From Rotaria sordida (Eukaryota > Rotifera > Eurotatoria > Philodinida > Philodinidae), in NCBI GenBank assembly GCA_905250125.1, contig CAJNOL010000001.1:248001-312000 (forward strand): a stretch of 64,000 nucleotides of DNA. Direction: 5' to 3'. Shown here piece by piece: positions 1 to 11,000 of the stretch. Every line of letters begins with the position of its first letter. The first letter of the stretch is position 1. The notes under the pieces are model-generated. The model saw nothing but the letters and a program-made list of their open reading frames with translations, did not search any database and was not told where the DNA came from. The translations under genes were made by a program, and so were the position numbers.

Positions 1-2048
1 GCTTTCTGTGAAAGATTTGGATATTGATAACTATGTATAGATGAGACAAGTTTGTACTATAATTCATATGATTATTGCCATAACTGAAAGAAGAAATAAC
101 GTTTACCAATGATTTATATTTAATATGTAGGAGATGTTGAAATTCAACTAACTTTTAATCACTGTTGACAGACCTCTTGGTTGGCTTGTTGTCATATTGA
201 TGAATGTGTTTGCGACTCTTGTTGATATATTAATATTTTTTGTCGTTGTCGTAGAATTAATGTGTTTTTCCTGATGTTGTGGATATATTTGCTTTGATTG
301 GTGTCTACTATGGCTGTGTTTGTCAATAAGTGTGTGTAAACCGTAGCAGTTTAGGTTATTGCGTTTACATAGATCGTGCCTGTCGTTATTTTCGTATTTG
401 TGCTTATTATTGTAGGATCTTTTCAATAAGAGATGTTTTTGAAAGAAATAAGTAACACTGATAAAAGTAATAAAGATAAATTTTTATGCATTACTAACAT
501 ACTACCATTTATCGGTATTTTAAAATCAAAAGATAAAACTTGCCAATATAAAAACTGTCCAAAGCAATTTATTCCGTTCATTAATTTCAAGATTAAATGA
601 AGAGAAAGAGAAATCGTTGCAATATATTTTCATTCGATTACGTTCGATTTGTGTATGATTAATATGCAATTTACTATACATCATTGAAAATATTTGATAA
701 CATATTTATACATCTAAATCAACTGATCACTTACAAAGCGTCTTACGCGTTTCATGCGCCATACATCTTAATTCATTATTACAAAATGTTCTAGAAGTTC
801 ACTTGAAAAATGAAATATGCATAGGTTATAAATGAATTAAACGATTTTTATCGGTTTTTTTTTAATTAAATGATTTTATGTTCCTGAAAATTTTATTCAA
901 TATATTTGGCAAGATGTTCCAGAATTATAAAAGAAAAAAGTTAACGAAATTTAGAATATTTGGAAGAATGAATTGTAATCAGATGTTTGAGCTGTTGTAA
1001 TCATTTGTTAAATTTCATCGAATACAATGTACTTGCCTATAGCTATATATCTTTCACTAAAAAAAGATACAAAGGATAATTTATTTTTCAACTACACGAA
1101 AACCAATCACGGCATCGACTTGAAATTTTGTAAAAATTTTTATATCGATTCTAAACAATAATAACAACTGATAGAGTGTGATCTTTCGAATAAATTGGCA
1201 TTTTCTTTAAATAATCTGATCATTAAATATAAGTTAATACCTAGCAGATGTTTATTAAAGATTTACTTAAATTTAAAAAATAAGAATCGATACTAGAACT
1301 AAATGTTTTCAAAAGAATGAATTTATCTACTAAGACTTATGAAAATTGTATGGAATATTTGTTCTAAGCAAATCCATATGAAATAATATTTTATAGAACT
1401 TAGAATTTTTTTATAAAAAAAGAAACGTAAAACACTTGAACTACTTAAATATTATTTCCATTTTTTTCCAGGATAGTTTTCGATAAATCTTATCATTTTC
1501 ATAGAAATTCACGAATACTTTTTGTACTTTATTGTACTTGTATAGCTTCAATTTCTTCATGTATATGAGTAGAATCAATCATTTCAATTTTGTTATTGTT
1601 CTTAAATCAGATGTAATTTAATAGGAAGTAATCTTTGATGAATATATCGATCTCGTACAAAAATAGAAGGCCAAAAAATATATAAAGAGCAAAAAATTTT
1701 AATACTTCATTCGTAGTGTTGATCGTTTTTATTTGCCAAACTCACTTTAATCAGACATTGAAACCAATTCTTCGAAAAGAAATAAAAGCATCATTCACTA
1801 TCATCCATTAATAGATGAATAGTTCGTAAAAAATATTAACTATAATGTTTCTTCTGAATAAATAACATCTGTATTTTGTACTTTGATTTTGATGTTCTAT
1901 CGACTAGTGTGACAGAACTGAATAATCACAGTACTTTTATTACTTTTGTAATGATGACATCGATGTATTTGTATTAAGAGTGAAATTAGCCTTGAGGAAA
2001 TATTTAAATAGTAGAAACTAATAGATGCATCTGACTGGTTCATGATTA
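1..2048. other. AT-rich stretch without a supported gene
   Basis: I see no convincing exon chain here. An open frame on the minus strand at about 148-426 is rich in Asn, His and Ser but begins at a non-ATG codon and has no clear conserved motif, so I do not call it. The rest is AT-rich with stops in all frames. Confidence 0.5.
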
Positions 2049-3094
2049 ACGGATGACCGAAAAGTTTTCGGACAAAATGTTGAAAGCTGAAACATATATA
2101 TAAAAGCTATCGAAACACTTTGTTTTTTACTGATTATATAGCTTGTCTCTCCCTCTACCTTTACTATTAATTTGAGATTTTTCGATTGACCCATTGTTGC
2201 CAAAATGATTGATCTTCACAAATGTATTTTTTCTATTTTTGGACAAAAAAAAAATAATGAGGATTCATAATAAATGTTTGCTCTTTGCATCTGATATTGT
2301 TATGCCTAAATACGTTTTATTAGAAAAACAGATTATACTAGAAAATGCAGGGTGAAAAGCTCTACAATGTGCAAAGTAACGCTTATTTTAATTATATGCT
2401 TTTTGTTTTCAAAAAATCCAAAATTCCATGCAATCAATTTTCGACTTTAAGAAGAACATCATTTTTTGCTACACGAGTTATTTCTTTTCGTAGCGTCGAA
2501 AATTGATTACATAGAATTTCGCTTTTTTGAAAAGAAAAAAATACACAATTGAAATAAGCTTTACTTTGTAGATTGTAAAGCTTTTCACGCTGCATCTTGT
2601 AGTATATTCTATTTTTTTTTAATAGAATGTACTAGTGACAAAAATATGAAATAGAAACAAGAAATTACTCGCATAGGAAAAATAATCTTTTTGCAACGTC
2701 GAAAACTAATTGCACAGAATTTTGCGTTTTCTGAAAACAAAAAGCACACAATCAAAATAAGCGTTACTTTGCACATTGTAGAGCTTTTCACTCTGCATCT
2801 TCTAGTATAATCTGTTTTTCTAATAAAACGTATTTAGTCATAACAATATCAGATGCAAAGAGCAAACATTTATTATGAGTCCTCATTATTATTTTTTTGT
2901 CCAAAAATAGAAAAAATACATTTATGAAGATCAATCATTTTGACAACAATGAGTCAATCAAAAAACCTCAAATTAATAATATAGGTAGAGGGAGAGACAA
3001 GCTATATAATCAGTAAAAAACAAAGTGTTTCGATAGCTTTTATGCATATGTTTCAGCTTTCAACATTTTGTCCGAAAACTTTTCGATCACTCGT
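2049..3094. mobile_element. TA-flanked long inverted-repeat (foldback) element, about 1.05 kb
   Basis: The first 360 or so bases (from 2049) are the reverse complement of the last 360 (to 3094). Both ends carry the motif GAAAAGTTTTCGGACAAAAT next to the tip, and each tip is flanked by TA (2047-2048 and 3095-3096), the target-site signature of Tc1/mariner-type transposition. Inside there is a second level of palindrome: a unit of about 105 bases containing the GCAAAGTAACGCTTATTTTA type motif lies once in plus sense (about 2343-2450) and twice in minus sense (about 2493-2600 and 2700-2805). No transposase frame is visible, so this is a non-autonomous element. The arms have a few mismatches and indels, so it is not brand new. 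Confidence 0.85.
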
Positions 3095-3499
3095 TATACT
3101 TTACTAAAAAGAGTTTCTACACATTTTTCTTTACGTACCTCATGGAATGTCGTTGTTTTTTGTAGGAGTTAAGCTTCTGTTAGTTGTTGACAAGCAAAAC
3201 AGTTTCGTTTTCAACACCAGTTATATTATTTATTAGTTTATAATAAAGTAAGTCTAAAGGACATATTTTACGTCCCACATTAATCTTATAGATGACATCA
3301 ACGATGAATTTTTCATGTTTTCTTATGAAAAAGAAAACAAATACTTCAGCATAGCATCAGAGGCTGTGAGGGTACGAAGAGTAGAGGGGAGAGGAGAGGC
3401 TGTAAAAGTACTCTTTACAACAAAACCTCATAAAAATATGATAGAAAGCCCAAAAAATCTATTTCTATCATTGAAAACAGTTGAACATTTCCCATTATT

Positions 3500-3527
3500 G
3501 GGGGGGGGGGGGGGTTGTACCCCCCCC
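3500..3527. repeat. G15 / C8 homopolymer hairpin
   Basis: Fifteen G residues (3500-3514), a five-base spacer TTGTA, then eight C residues (3520-3527) followed by a GC-rich tail (GCTTCCGCGACCCCTG). The arms can pair into a stable hairpin, and the G tract alone could form a quadruplex. It is strikingly GC-rich in a sequence that is otherwise AT-rich, and is probably part of an old repeat. Confidence 0.8.
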
Positions 3528-3856
3528 GCTTCCGCGACCCCTGCAGTGTACTCAAACAAAATTATATGTTGAGTCGAATACATATCTGCAAATGTTTAGA
3601 AGGTTTTTCGGTAAATTACCATTCGATAGAATTTTTGAAAGACTTGCAAAATAATAATAGAAATCATTTTAAAAGATATATTATTTATCTGGATAGAACA
3701 TGGAATGATACAATTAAAAAACTTATTTCTTTTTTCTTTAACTACAACATGTTATTTTTCTATGTATATATTATAAACTTTATTAAGCTTGTTTTTTTCA
3801 TAGTAAGAGCTTGATTAAAACGTCTATACTTTTGTATTTATTGATGGATCAATTCA

Positions 3857-3880
3857 ATATATATATATATATATATATAT
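3857..3880. repeat. (AT)n microsatellite
   Basis: An uninterrupted alternating AT tract of roughly 24 bases. Similar shorter AT tracts occur near 7341, 31972 and 53583. Confidence 0.9.
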
Positions 3881-4149
3881 TTTTCATTTGAACTATTGAT
3901 ACAGTCTATTTTTATTTTGGAACGATATATAATTAAATATTTATTATCAACTCTGTTCATTCATTTTAATCATCAATGTTTTTAAATGTTAAACTAAAAT
4001 CAATAATAAAAATTATTCTGCTTGATTATTATTTATAATTTTCTCTCAAATTCAATAAATCGATAATTGAAAAGAACGAACAAATGGCTTGGACGTGACA
4101 GCTAATATTACTAGTCGTTAACCTTCACATTCCTTGCTTATTCCCATGT

Positions 4150-4385
4150 CAAGAAATCCCATCATTGAATCTTGTCGGATACAATCAGCTTCAATGTCGG
4201 AAATAGTTGGAATCTGACTTCGTTCGATCAGATTCTACTGAACTGAGTCTCTAATTCATTGATTCGAAATCCGACGAACATTTAACCGAGAAAGGATCTT
4301 ATTGGATTCGACAAGATCGTGTCGGATCCTGCGATGAAACTTAAAAGATTCGACAGGATCAGGTTGGATTTAAATCAGCATTCTA
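4150..4385. repeat. Degenerate GATTCGAC/TCGGAT-rich repeat patch
   Basis: Short words such as GATTCGACA, GTCGGAT and AGGATC recur many times in both orientations over about 240 bases. A related patch with TCGGAATTC words lies at 5395-5580. They look like decayed short repeats; I cannot assign a family. Confidence 0.4.
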
Positions 4386-4556
4386 TAGTTGTTCTCTTTT
4401 CTATCCTCTATCATTTTTCTATTTATAATAAGTCATTACATTTATGATATCAATGGTAAAAATCTATTGTCTACTCTTATTATTCCTTTATTAGGAACCA
4501 AACATGAGATAAACCTACATATCGTTATCAAAACGTAGTACAAAGATATTACCATC

Positions 4557-4871
4557 CTTGTCATCAAAACCGTGTATAAATCAGCGATTTTATCGCGATT
4601 TATAATCCGATTGAATGCAAGATTTCTTTCTTTCCATACACAGTGAATAATACAATTTCTTTTAATTTTTCTGTATAATAATGCATATTGTTGAAATTGG
4701 TCGAAAAATTGTTGTTTAATCGTGATTTATTGTTATATCCAAAAAGCTACTGATTAATCGCGATTTATAGATGATTTCTTTTTGCTGTTTAAAAAATTAT
4801 CAATTCATTGCCTACTGTTTTGCTCAAATTGTGATTAATCGTGAAAAGTAACGCGATTTTGATGACATGGA
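4557..4871. repeat. Possible small MITE with AATCGCGATTTA motifs
   Basis: The left end carries TGTCATCAAAACCG (from about 4559) and the right end its approximate reverse complement CGATTTTGATGACA (to about 4867). Between them the partly palindromic motif ATCGCGATTTAT or close variants (ATCGTGATTTAT) occurs about four times. This suggests a small inverted-repeat element, but the end alignment needs a gap and a target duplication is not clear. Confidence 0.4.
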
Positions 4872-5394
4872 AATACATAATAAATATACTTGACATTTCA
4901 GATGGTCCTCGTTTCTTGTCAATTATCGTTTTTATTAATATTAACACTTTTCTATTGTAACTACACAGAAGTAGCAATAATATTATGTTTTCTTAAATTT
5001 GTTCTAGTTGCGTAATCAGAATTTGGATAGTAGAGCAACTTAACATGACGAGCTCTCTGATGAGAGACTTAGATGGTCGAGCTCTATCTGGTGAAGAAAG
5101 CTTGCTGACAGAGGTTAACTGACATGGCTTCCATTTATACTGGGAGAATTGGGGGAGAGCTTATCCCTTGGTTGCACCACTAGTTGGTTCATTATGATAG
5201 TTTTTTTTTCACGAACAAAATTTATTTCCATTTATTTTGACACAGAACAAATTTCTCAAAAGATTTAATTATCTCAGATATTTTCTTTTTTGTAACATGA
5301 GAAAATTATTACAATTACATATGATCTTCACAAATCTTTAAGATATAATCGACAGCTCCTTCAATCAAAATATCTGATGATTAACTTCTTGAAA

Positions 5395-5580
5395 ACGGAT
5401 GAGCCGACTAAATTCCGACGACTGGATCTTATAGAATTCATCCTTCAGATTTCATCGGAATTCGATAATCTAAATGTATCGAAAATTATGGGAATCAATT
5501 TAGATCCGATCGAATTCCGACAATCGGAATCTTATCGGATTCAGTCAACGGAATTCATCGGATTGAGACAGATTCAACAG
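5395..5580. repeat. Degenerate TCGGAATTC repeat patch
   Basis: Words such as GAATTCCGAC, ATCGGAATTC and TCGGATTCAG recur in both orientations across about 190 bases. An open frame passes through but its product is simply the translated repeat. It resembles the patch at 4150-4385. Confidence 0.4.
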
Positions 5581-6247
5581 AAACTGATGGTGCACTTTTG
5601 ACTTGGATTGTAATTAGTTTCAATAAAACGTACATTCATTATTTTTAAGTCAATTTTTTTCTTCTCTCTGAAATAAGCTTATACAAAAACATGAGACAAG
5701 AACACGAACATCATAACCGCAATCATAAATAATGTTTAAAATACACAATTATAGCACCAGACAAACCTCACAATATCTCTATCATTCAAAACTAAGACAA
5801 ACAGCTTTAAAAACATAACATATTTCATGTAGGTGTTTGTCTTTTTAAATATCGCAGAATGAAAACAAAAGAGATCAAGAAGAAAAAAAGAGAGAGAAAA
5901 AAAGATCTAGATATGATTGCACATATGTATATGTATGTGTGAGAAAGATGAAAATTATACAAAAAATGCACGAATAAATGTATGTTGATTAGTGTTTTTC
6001 TTTCGTTAGATTTCGCATTCACATTTACGTATGCTGAACAAGCGAACAATAAAATAGGTCGGATTATAAATTAATGATAGTTTTAATGCTCTAAGCACAG
6101 TGATAAATAGCAGGAGAAAAGAAAAGATCTTGATTGGATCAATCGCTTTGTTTATGAAAGTATGTTTCTCAAGAAAAGACAGAAGCACAAATAAAATAAT
6201 GAGAAAAAAAACCGAAGCAGTAGCATATAAGCATTGACTAACATATA

Positions 6248-6253
<6 letters not shown>

Positions 6254-6281
<28 letters not shown>
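6254..6281. repeat. (AG)n microsatellite
   Basis: A clean GA dinucleotide run of about 28 bases, just downstream of the profilin stop codon. Confidence 0.9.
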
Positions 6282-6285
<4 letters not shown>

Positions 6286-6403
6286 ACATATATGATGAAT
6301 CGCACACACAAACCACTAATGACAAAAAAACGGAGTCAAGTTAGATGAACAAAAGATAATGAAATAATGTGCCGGATAGACGAAAAAAAAAACACGACTA
6401 TAA

Positions 6404-6891
6404 TTAAAAGCCACAATTTTTCAAATATTCACCCATCTTGTTCGTTGCTCCGATTATCATTTCAGGTTTTTGATTGATACCAATTGAGACAATAAAAGCT
6501 AGAACAAAGAAATTATAAATTTTATTTAGAATTCCTTATTTTATTTTTTTTTTACCTTGATTTAACTTTACAATAACCATTGCATCGGCACTTTTACGAA
6601 GAATGGCAAAATTTTCTGCACTACGAATAAAAATATATTTTTCACCATTAACCATAATGCCTTCTGGTTTTGCAGAAAAGGCCTTCGGCAAGTCGTCTTT
6701 AATGTTATTAATGTTCTAAACATAAAATACTTCATAAAACAACAACAACAACAACAACGAAAAAAATAAACAAACAAACAAACCGGAAAATTTGGAGATG
6801 CAGCCCATCGAGATCCATCAGTACCGAATATTCCGGCATGGGTTATGCCTTGACTTGTCAAATTTGTTATATACTGATCCCAGCCTGCCAT
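6404..6891 (-). CDS. Profilin (actin-monomer-binding protein), three exons
   Basis: Profilin binds monomeric actin, proline-rich ligands and phosphoinositides in the cytoplasm and helps charge actin with ATP for filament growth. The three exons (6891-6784, 6715-6556, 6498-6404) join in frame to 120 residues, close to the family length of about 120-140. The N-terminus MAGWDQYITNL with its conserved Trp and Tyr, the IFGTDGSRWAAS segment, the central EKYIFIRSA stretch and the C-terminus ending in GEYLKNCGF are all typical of animal profilins. The first intron starts after a Pro codon; the second splits an Ala codon. A TTCTTTAG sequence lies about 25 bases upstream of the ATG, so the 5' end may be spliced or trans-spliced. 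It is divergent from the importin gene, 1.15 kb away. Confidence 0.93.
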
Positions 6892-8044
6892 TAGAAATTT
6901 TAAATATCTTTCCTAAAGAATGGCTTTAGTTAACAATCTAAAAGCAAAAAAATAGCAACTTATATAAAATATTATCTATTCGTAGTAGAAAAAACGAAGG
7001 TTGAAAATAGAGAATCTGCGAGAATATCGATAGCATACTAGTACATAATGATAAAGAAAAAGAAAAAAAAACACCAAATAACCAAAAAAAAAACGGAGAA
7101 AGCGAATAAATAACAACAGTAAGACGATAGGCTGGAGGTGGTGGCGATAGTTGTGCGAACAGGAAAAACGCATGCACCAGGATAAAATTCTTTGCACTAA
7201 TATATATCATCGCTAATATATCCTCTCATCACTAGAGTTGTTCTTCTGTCCGTAACGAACTCTCTGCAACTGTCTGACGTCGAAGAAAGGAAAAAAAACT
7301 CGACAGAAAAGAGAACGATTATTCATGTGTACACATATTTCTATATATATATATATATGTTATAATTATTTTCATCATTAGTCTAAACTGATTGTTTGGA
7401 TCTGAGAATTATTCATAACACAAAAAAACATTTCTGAATCATCTATATGATACGTGTCATCAAGAACAAAACAACCAAATATTCAAAAATAAATTTCATA
7501 TATTCCATAGAAGACAGGAAGAAAACAACAACAGCGTGTTAAAACAAAAACTGATATCTAGTGTTTTTTCTTCTGTTGACGAAATCAATTATCGACAGAG
7601 AGAGAGAGAGAAGTCAAAATAGATTTTACTTTTAATTTTTTTAAATATACATATCAATATATATATATAAATTCGTAGAGATTTTAAATAGACATAAACA
7701 AATGGAAGAGACAGATCAAAAACAAAATAACTAACTGAACATCGAGAGAGAATAGTTGGGTAGAATCTATGAGTCATAAAAGTGACATCTATATACAAAA
7801 TAAAATTATTTAAAAACATAATTTTTTTTTCTCATATTTGTGAAAAAAGAAAAATTTTCTTGAAAAATTAATTTATACTAATATAAAATTTTAAGATTAA
7901 CAAATGTATCCAATTTGTCTATGTATTTTACTTTAAACTATCCAGTTTTTCTTATGCAATTAGATAGTTTTTGTTGTAATCTTAACTTTTCTCTTATATT
8001 CTTTATAATTATTCCTTAATTCTATCTTTAGAATAACAAATAAG
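6892..8044. promoter_or_regulatory. Shared upstream region between divergent profilin and importin genes
   Basis: This 1.15-kb stretch separates two divergently transcribed genes and should hold both promoters. It contains A-rich and T-rich tracts, an AT repeat near 7341-7358 and a short AG repeat near 7596-7610. Open frames on the minus strand are translated A/T tracts. I see no clear TATA box or other motif that I could defend. Confidence 0.4.
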
Positions 8045-11000
8045 ATGGATCTTGCTCCAGTAATCGAAACACTTCAAGCGACACTTGTACCTCAAACACG
8101 CAAGCAAGCTGAAGAAAAACTTGCTCAAGTATGTTAATTTTTGTTCTTAGCTTTTATTTAATGAAAACCTCTGTCTTTCTTTTTTAGTTCTGTAAAACAT
8201 CCGGTTTTATTCCATGTCTCATTCAAATTATTCTTAATGAACAATGTGATATGGGTGCTCGACAAGCTGGTATTTAATATTGATATTTTCAATAAAATAA
8301 AAAATTACTAAAAAGAAAAATTCTTTCTCTCTTAGGAGCTATCTATTTAAAAAATCATGTTAATACATATTGGTCCGATGTCAATGATCTACATGCAACA
8401 ACTGATCTAGATATTATTGCATTAGCTAATGCAGTAAATGTTGATGTTACAAAAACAAATGGTGATAAGTCTCAAAAACCTTCACTTATATCTGATACTG
8501 ATAAAGATTATTTACGAAATATTCTTATCGATGCTATTTTACGTATCAAAGATCCATTAAGGTTAGGAAAAAAAAACAACTATTTATTATAAATAAATTT
8601 TCGAAATTACAAAAAAAAAAAACCCATTTTTTATTTAAGATGCCAACTGATCACAATAGCAGGTACGCTAATTAAATGTGATTTTCCATCTAAGTGGCCA
8701 CAATTTATTAATCAAATTCATACATGTCTTTCAACGGATAATATTGAAACATGGAATAGTATTTTGTTGGTTTTTTATATACTTGTTCAATATTATGAGT
8801 ATGTATTTTTCATAATTGTTTATAATAAATTTAATCATGAAGAAATTTTTAGATATAAAAAAGTTGAAGATCGTGGTCCAATCGATGATGTTATGCTTGT
8901 TATTTTACCAATTCTTCATCAACGTTTTATGCAATTATTTGCTCATAATGATTCAGATCAATCAGCAATGATACAAAAACTTATTTTGAAAATTTTTCAT
9001 GCTTATACTCAGGTTTATATAGAAATTTATTTTCATAGATTAATATTTTAAGATAATATTTATGATAGAAAATGAAAAGATTTCTTAGATAATTTTCGTT
9101 ATACGTCACAGTTCATAAAATGATAGATATAACCTATGACACGAAAGTCTTGATACAAAATATTCGTTCAAATTTTCTTTCTTAGATAAGATCGAACAAC
9201 TATCAGCAAAATTTTGTGAAAAAGTCCAAAATTATTAACGATTTTTCGCACAGTTCTTAGTTTGCGTTTTGGAATAACTTCAACTTAACATTACTGAATT
9301 CTGTATAAAATGAAATATTAAAATAAGCGAAATCTTATCTATGCGTTTCTACTAAAGAGCTAGTTTGTATGAAAATCAACATTGCTTAAAAAATTGCCGT
9401 TTTAAAAACTGCTTTTAAAAAATACAAAAGAATCTGTCATGCAAGATAAAATAGAAAAATTAACGGCATGATTTGTAGAGTAAACTTTGCTCTAGAAAAC
9501 CAAGCCATTAAAACTGTTTTGCATTTTGAATTTGATAGGTTTCAATTGAAATACAAAATAGTATTCAGTACAATCATTGTTTTGGAACAATCTGGCGATA
9601 ATTGTCAAATCTAATTGTAGAAGGAAATTCTGAAAGAGGACTAATAATTTTCGTTTCCACTATTATTATTTCTGCTATATATCAAGATAAACAAGTTAGT
9701 TGACACCTACTCATAAATATTGAAATAAAAGATTTTCTGAGTAGAAGTCATCTACATTTGGTCTAGTTTGTTTCAAGTGCTTGATTGTTTAGATTATCAA
9801 GTATTATTTTCCTCCACAAGAAAGGATATTTGCAATACAAGTGACGATTGACAGATTGTCATGTCAATTATTAACTTTTTACTTTGTTATTTATAGTACA
9901 ATAGTGAAGAAAATAAACTACTTACGTATGTACTTTGGTACAGTAGAAGACAAAAACAAAAACATTAATAAGAGAATAACAAAGTTAAGCATCAATGTTA
10001 GTCAGATTCTATCAACTAACATTCAGTGCAACAAAAAGAAAATATTTGTAAAAAATGAATGCAAACAAACGATTATTTATTCATATTTAAATTTTCGTTA
10101 GAACGATAGTAAAAAGATTTCTTATTACTATAACTATAAATCAAATCTGTTTTGATGAATATAGTGCTACTATTATTTATCAATCATACGAAGTAGGTCG
10201 TGAGGCTTGGGAAAACAAAAGTCTATCCAAGATTCGCACTAGTTTTCTCCTTCCATAAGATTGATAGACATGAGCAGCGCACCATATTGTTTTTTTGTAC
10301 AAACCCCAATATTTTTCCTTGTCTCCAGTGGCTAATAATAATATTTTCTCAATCAAACAAACCTAGAAAACGGTTTTGAAGAAATATTGAGTTTTATCCA
10401 AGTATTAAACATTTTCAACGGTGAAGAACTTAATAATGCAACATCTTTTTTGCTTGTGAAACATTTTTGCTTTGCCATTAAACTTTTTTTTTCATTAAAG
10501 CGGATCAGAATCTTTTCTTTCGAAGATCGCATTTCGATGAGTATAAACTTTCGGATGTTATTTTACGCTAGTTGAGAATTTTCTTCTAATCTTGACCAAT
10601 GTTATATGTTGAAAAATGTGAGTTCGAGAAAAGAGACACTAACTGTCTTTCATCTAAGTAACATTCAAAAACTCATCGTCTCTCATTTTTAACTTTCATA
10701 TGAAGATCTTATTAAGACAGGTTGAGCCTAAATATTATACATTTGATTTTATTGATGAAATAAACTAAATGTATGATAATTTTTTAGCTTCATCTAAGTT
10801 TTCGAGTATTACCAACTCAAACAATGGCTTCATGGCTTGATACATGTTGTATGGTTTTAGAAAGACGTTTACCTGAACGTTTAGATACACTTGATGAAGA
10901 GGATCGACCTGAAAATCCATGGTGGAAATGTAAAAAATGGGCTTTACATATTCTTATTCGAACATTTGAAAGGTAGAAAATAAAAATAATGCAAAAGTAT

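Larger units (their letters stand above)
3097..6403. other. Gene-poor repeat-bearing intergenic stretch
   Basis: No supported gene lies here. Apart from the repeats listed separately there is AT-rich filler. Open frames at 3315-3814 run through the homopolymer hairpin and look like shadows of a repeat. Frames on the minus strand at 5825-6311 arise from an AG dinucleotide repeat and A/T tracts. Confidence 0.5.

Noticed and set aside
148..426. Minus-strand open frame of 92 codons
   Set aside because: It has no ATG at its start, no recognisable motif and no clear exon partner. Asn/His/Ser richness follows from the base composition.
3315..3814. Two overlapping plus-strand frames
   Set aside because: They run through the G15/C8 repeat and AT tracts. 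The product resembles a translated repeat, not a domain.
5825..7210. Several minus-strand frames around the profilin gene
   Set aside because: They arise from AG and A/T tracts and lack splice partners or domains.
9841..10101. Open frame inside the importin intron
   Set aside because: It lies wholly in an intron, has no conserved motif, and the flanking exons join in frame without it.
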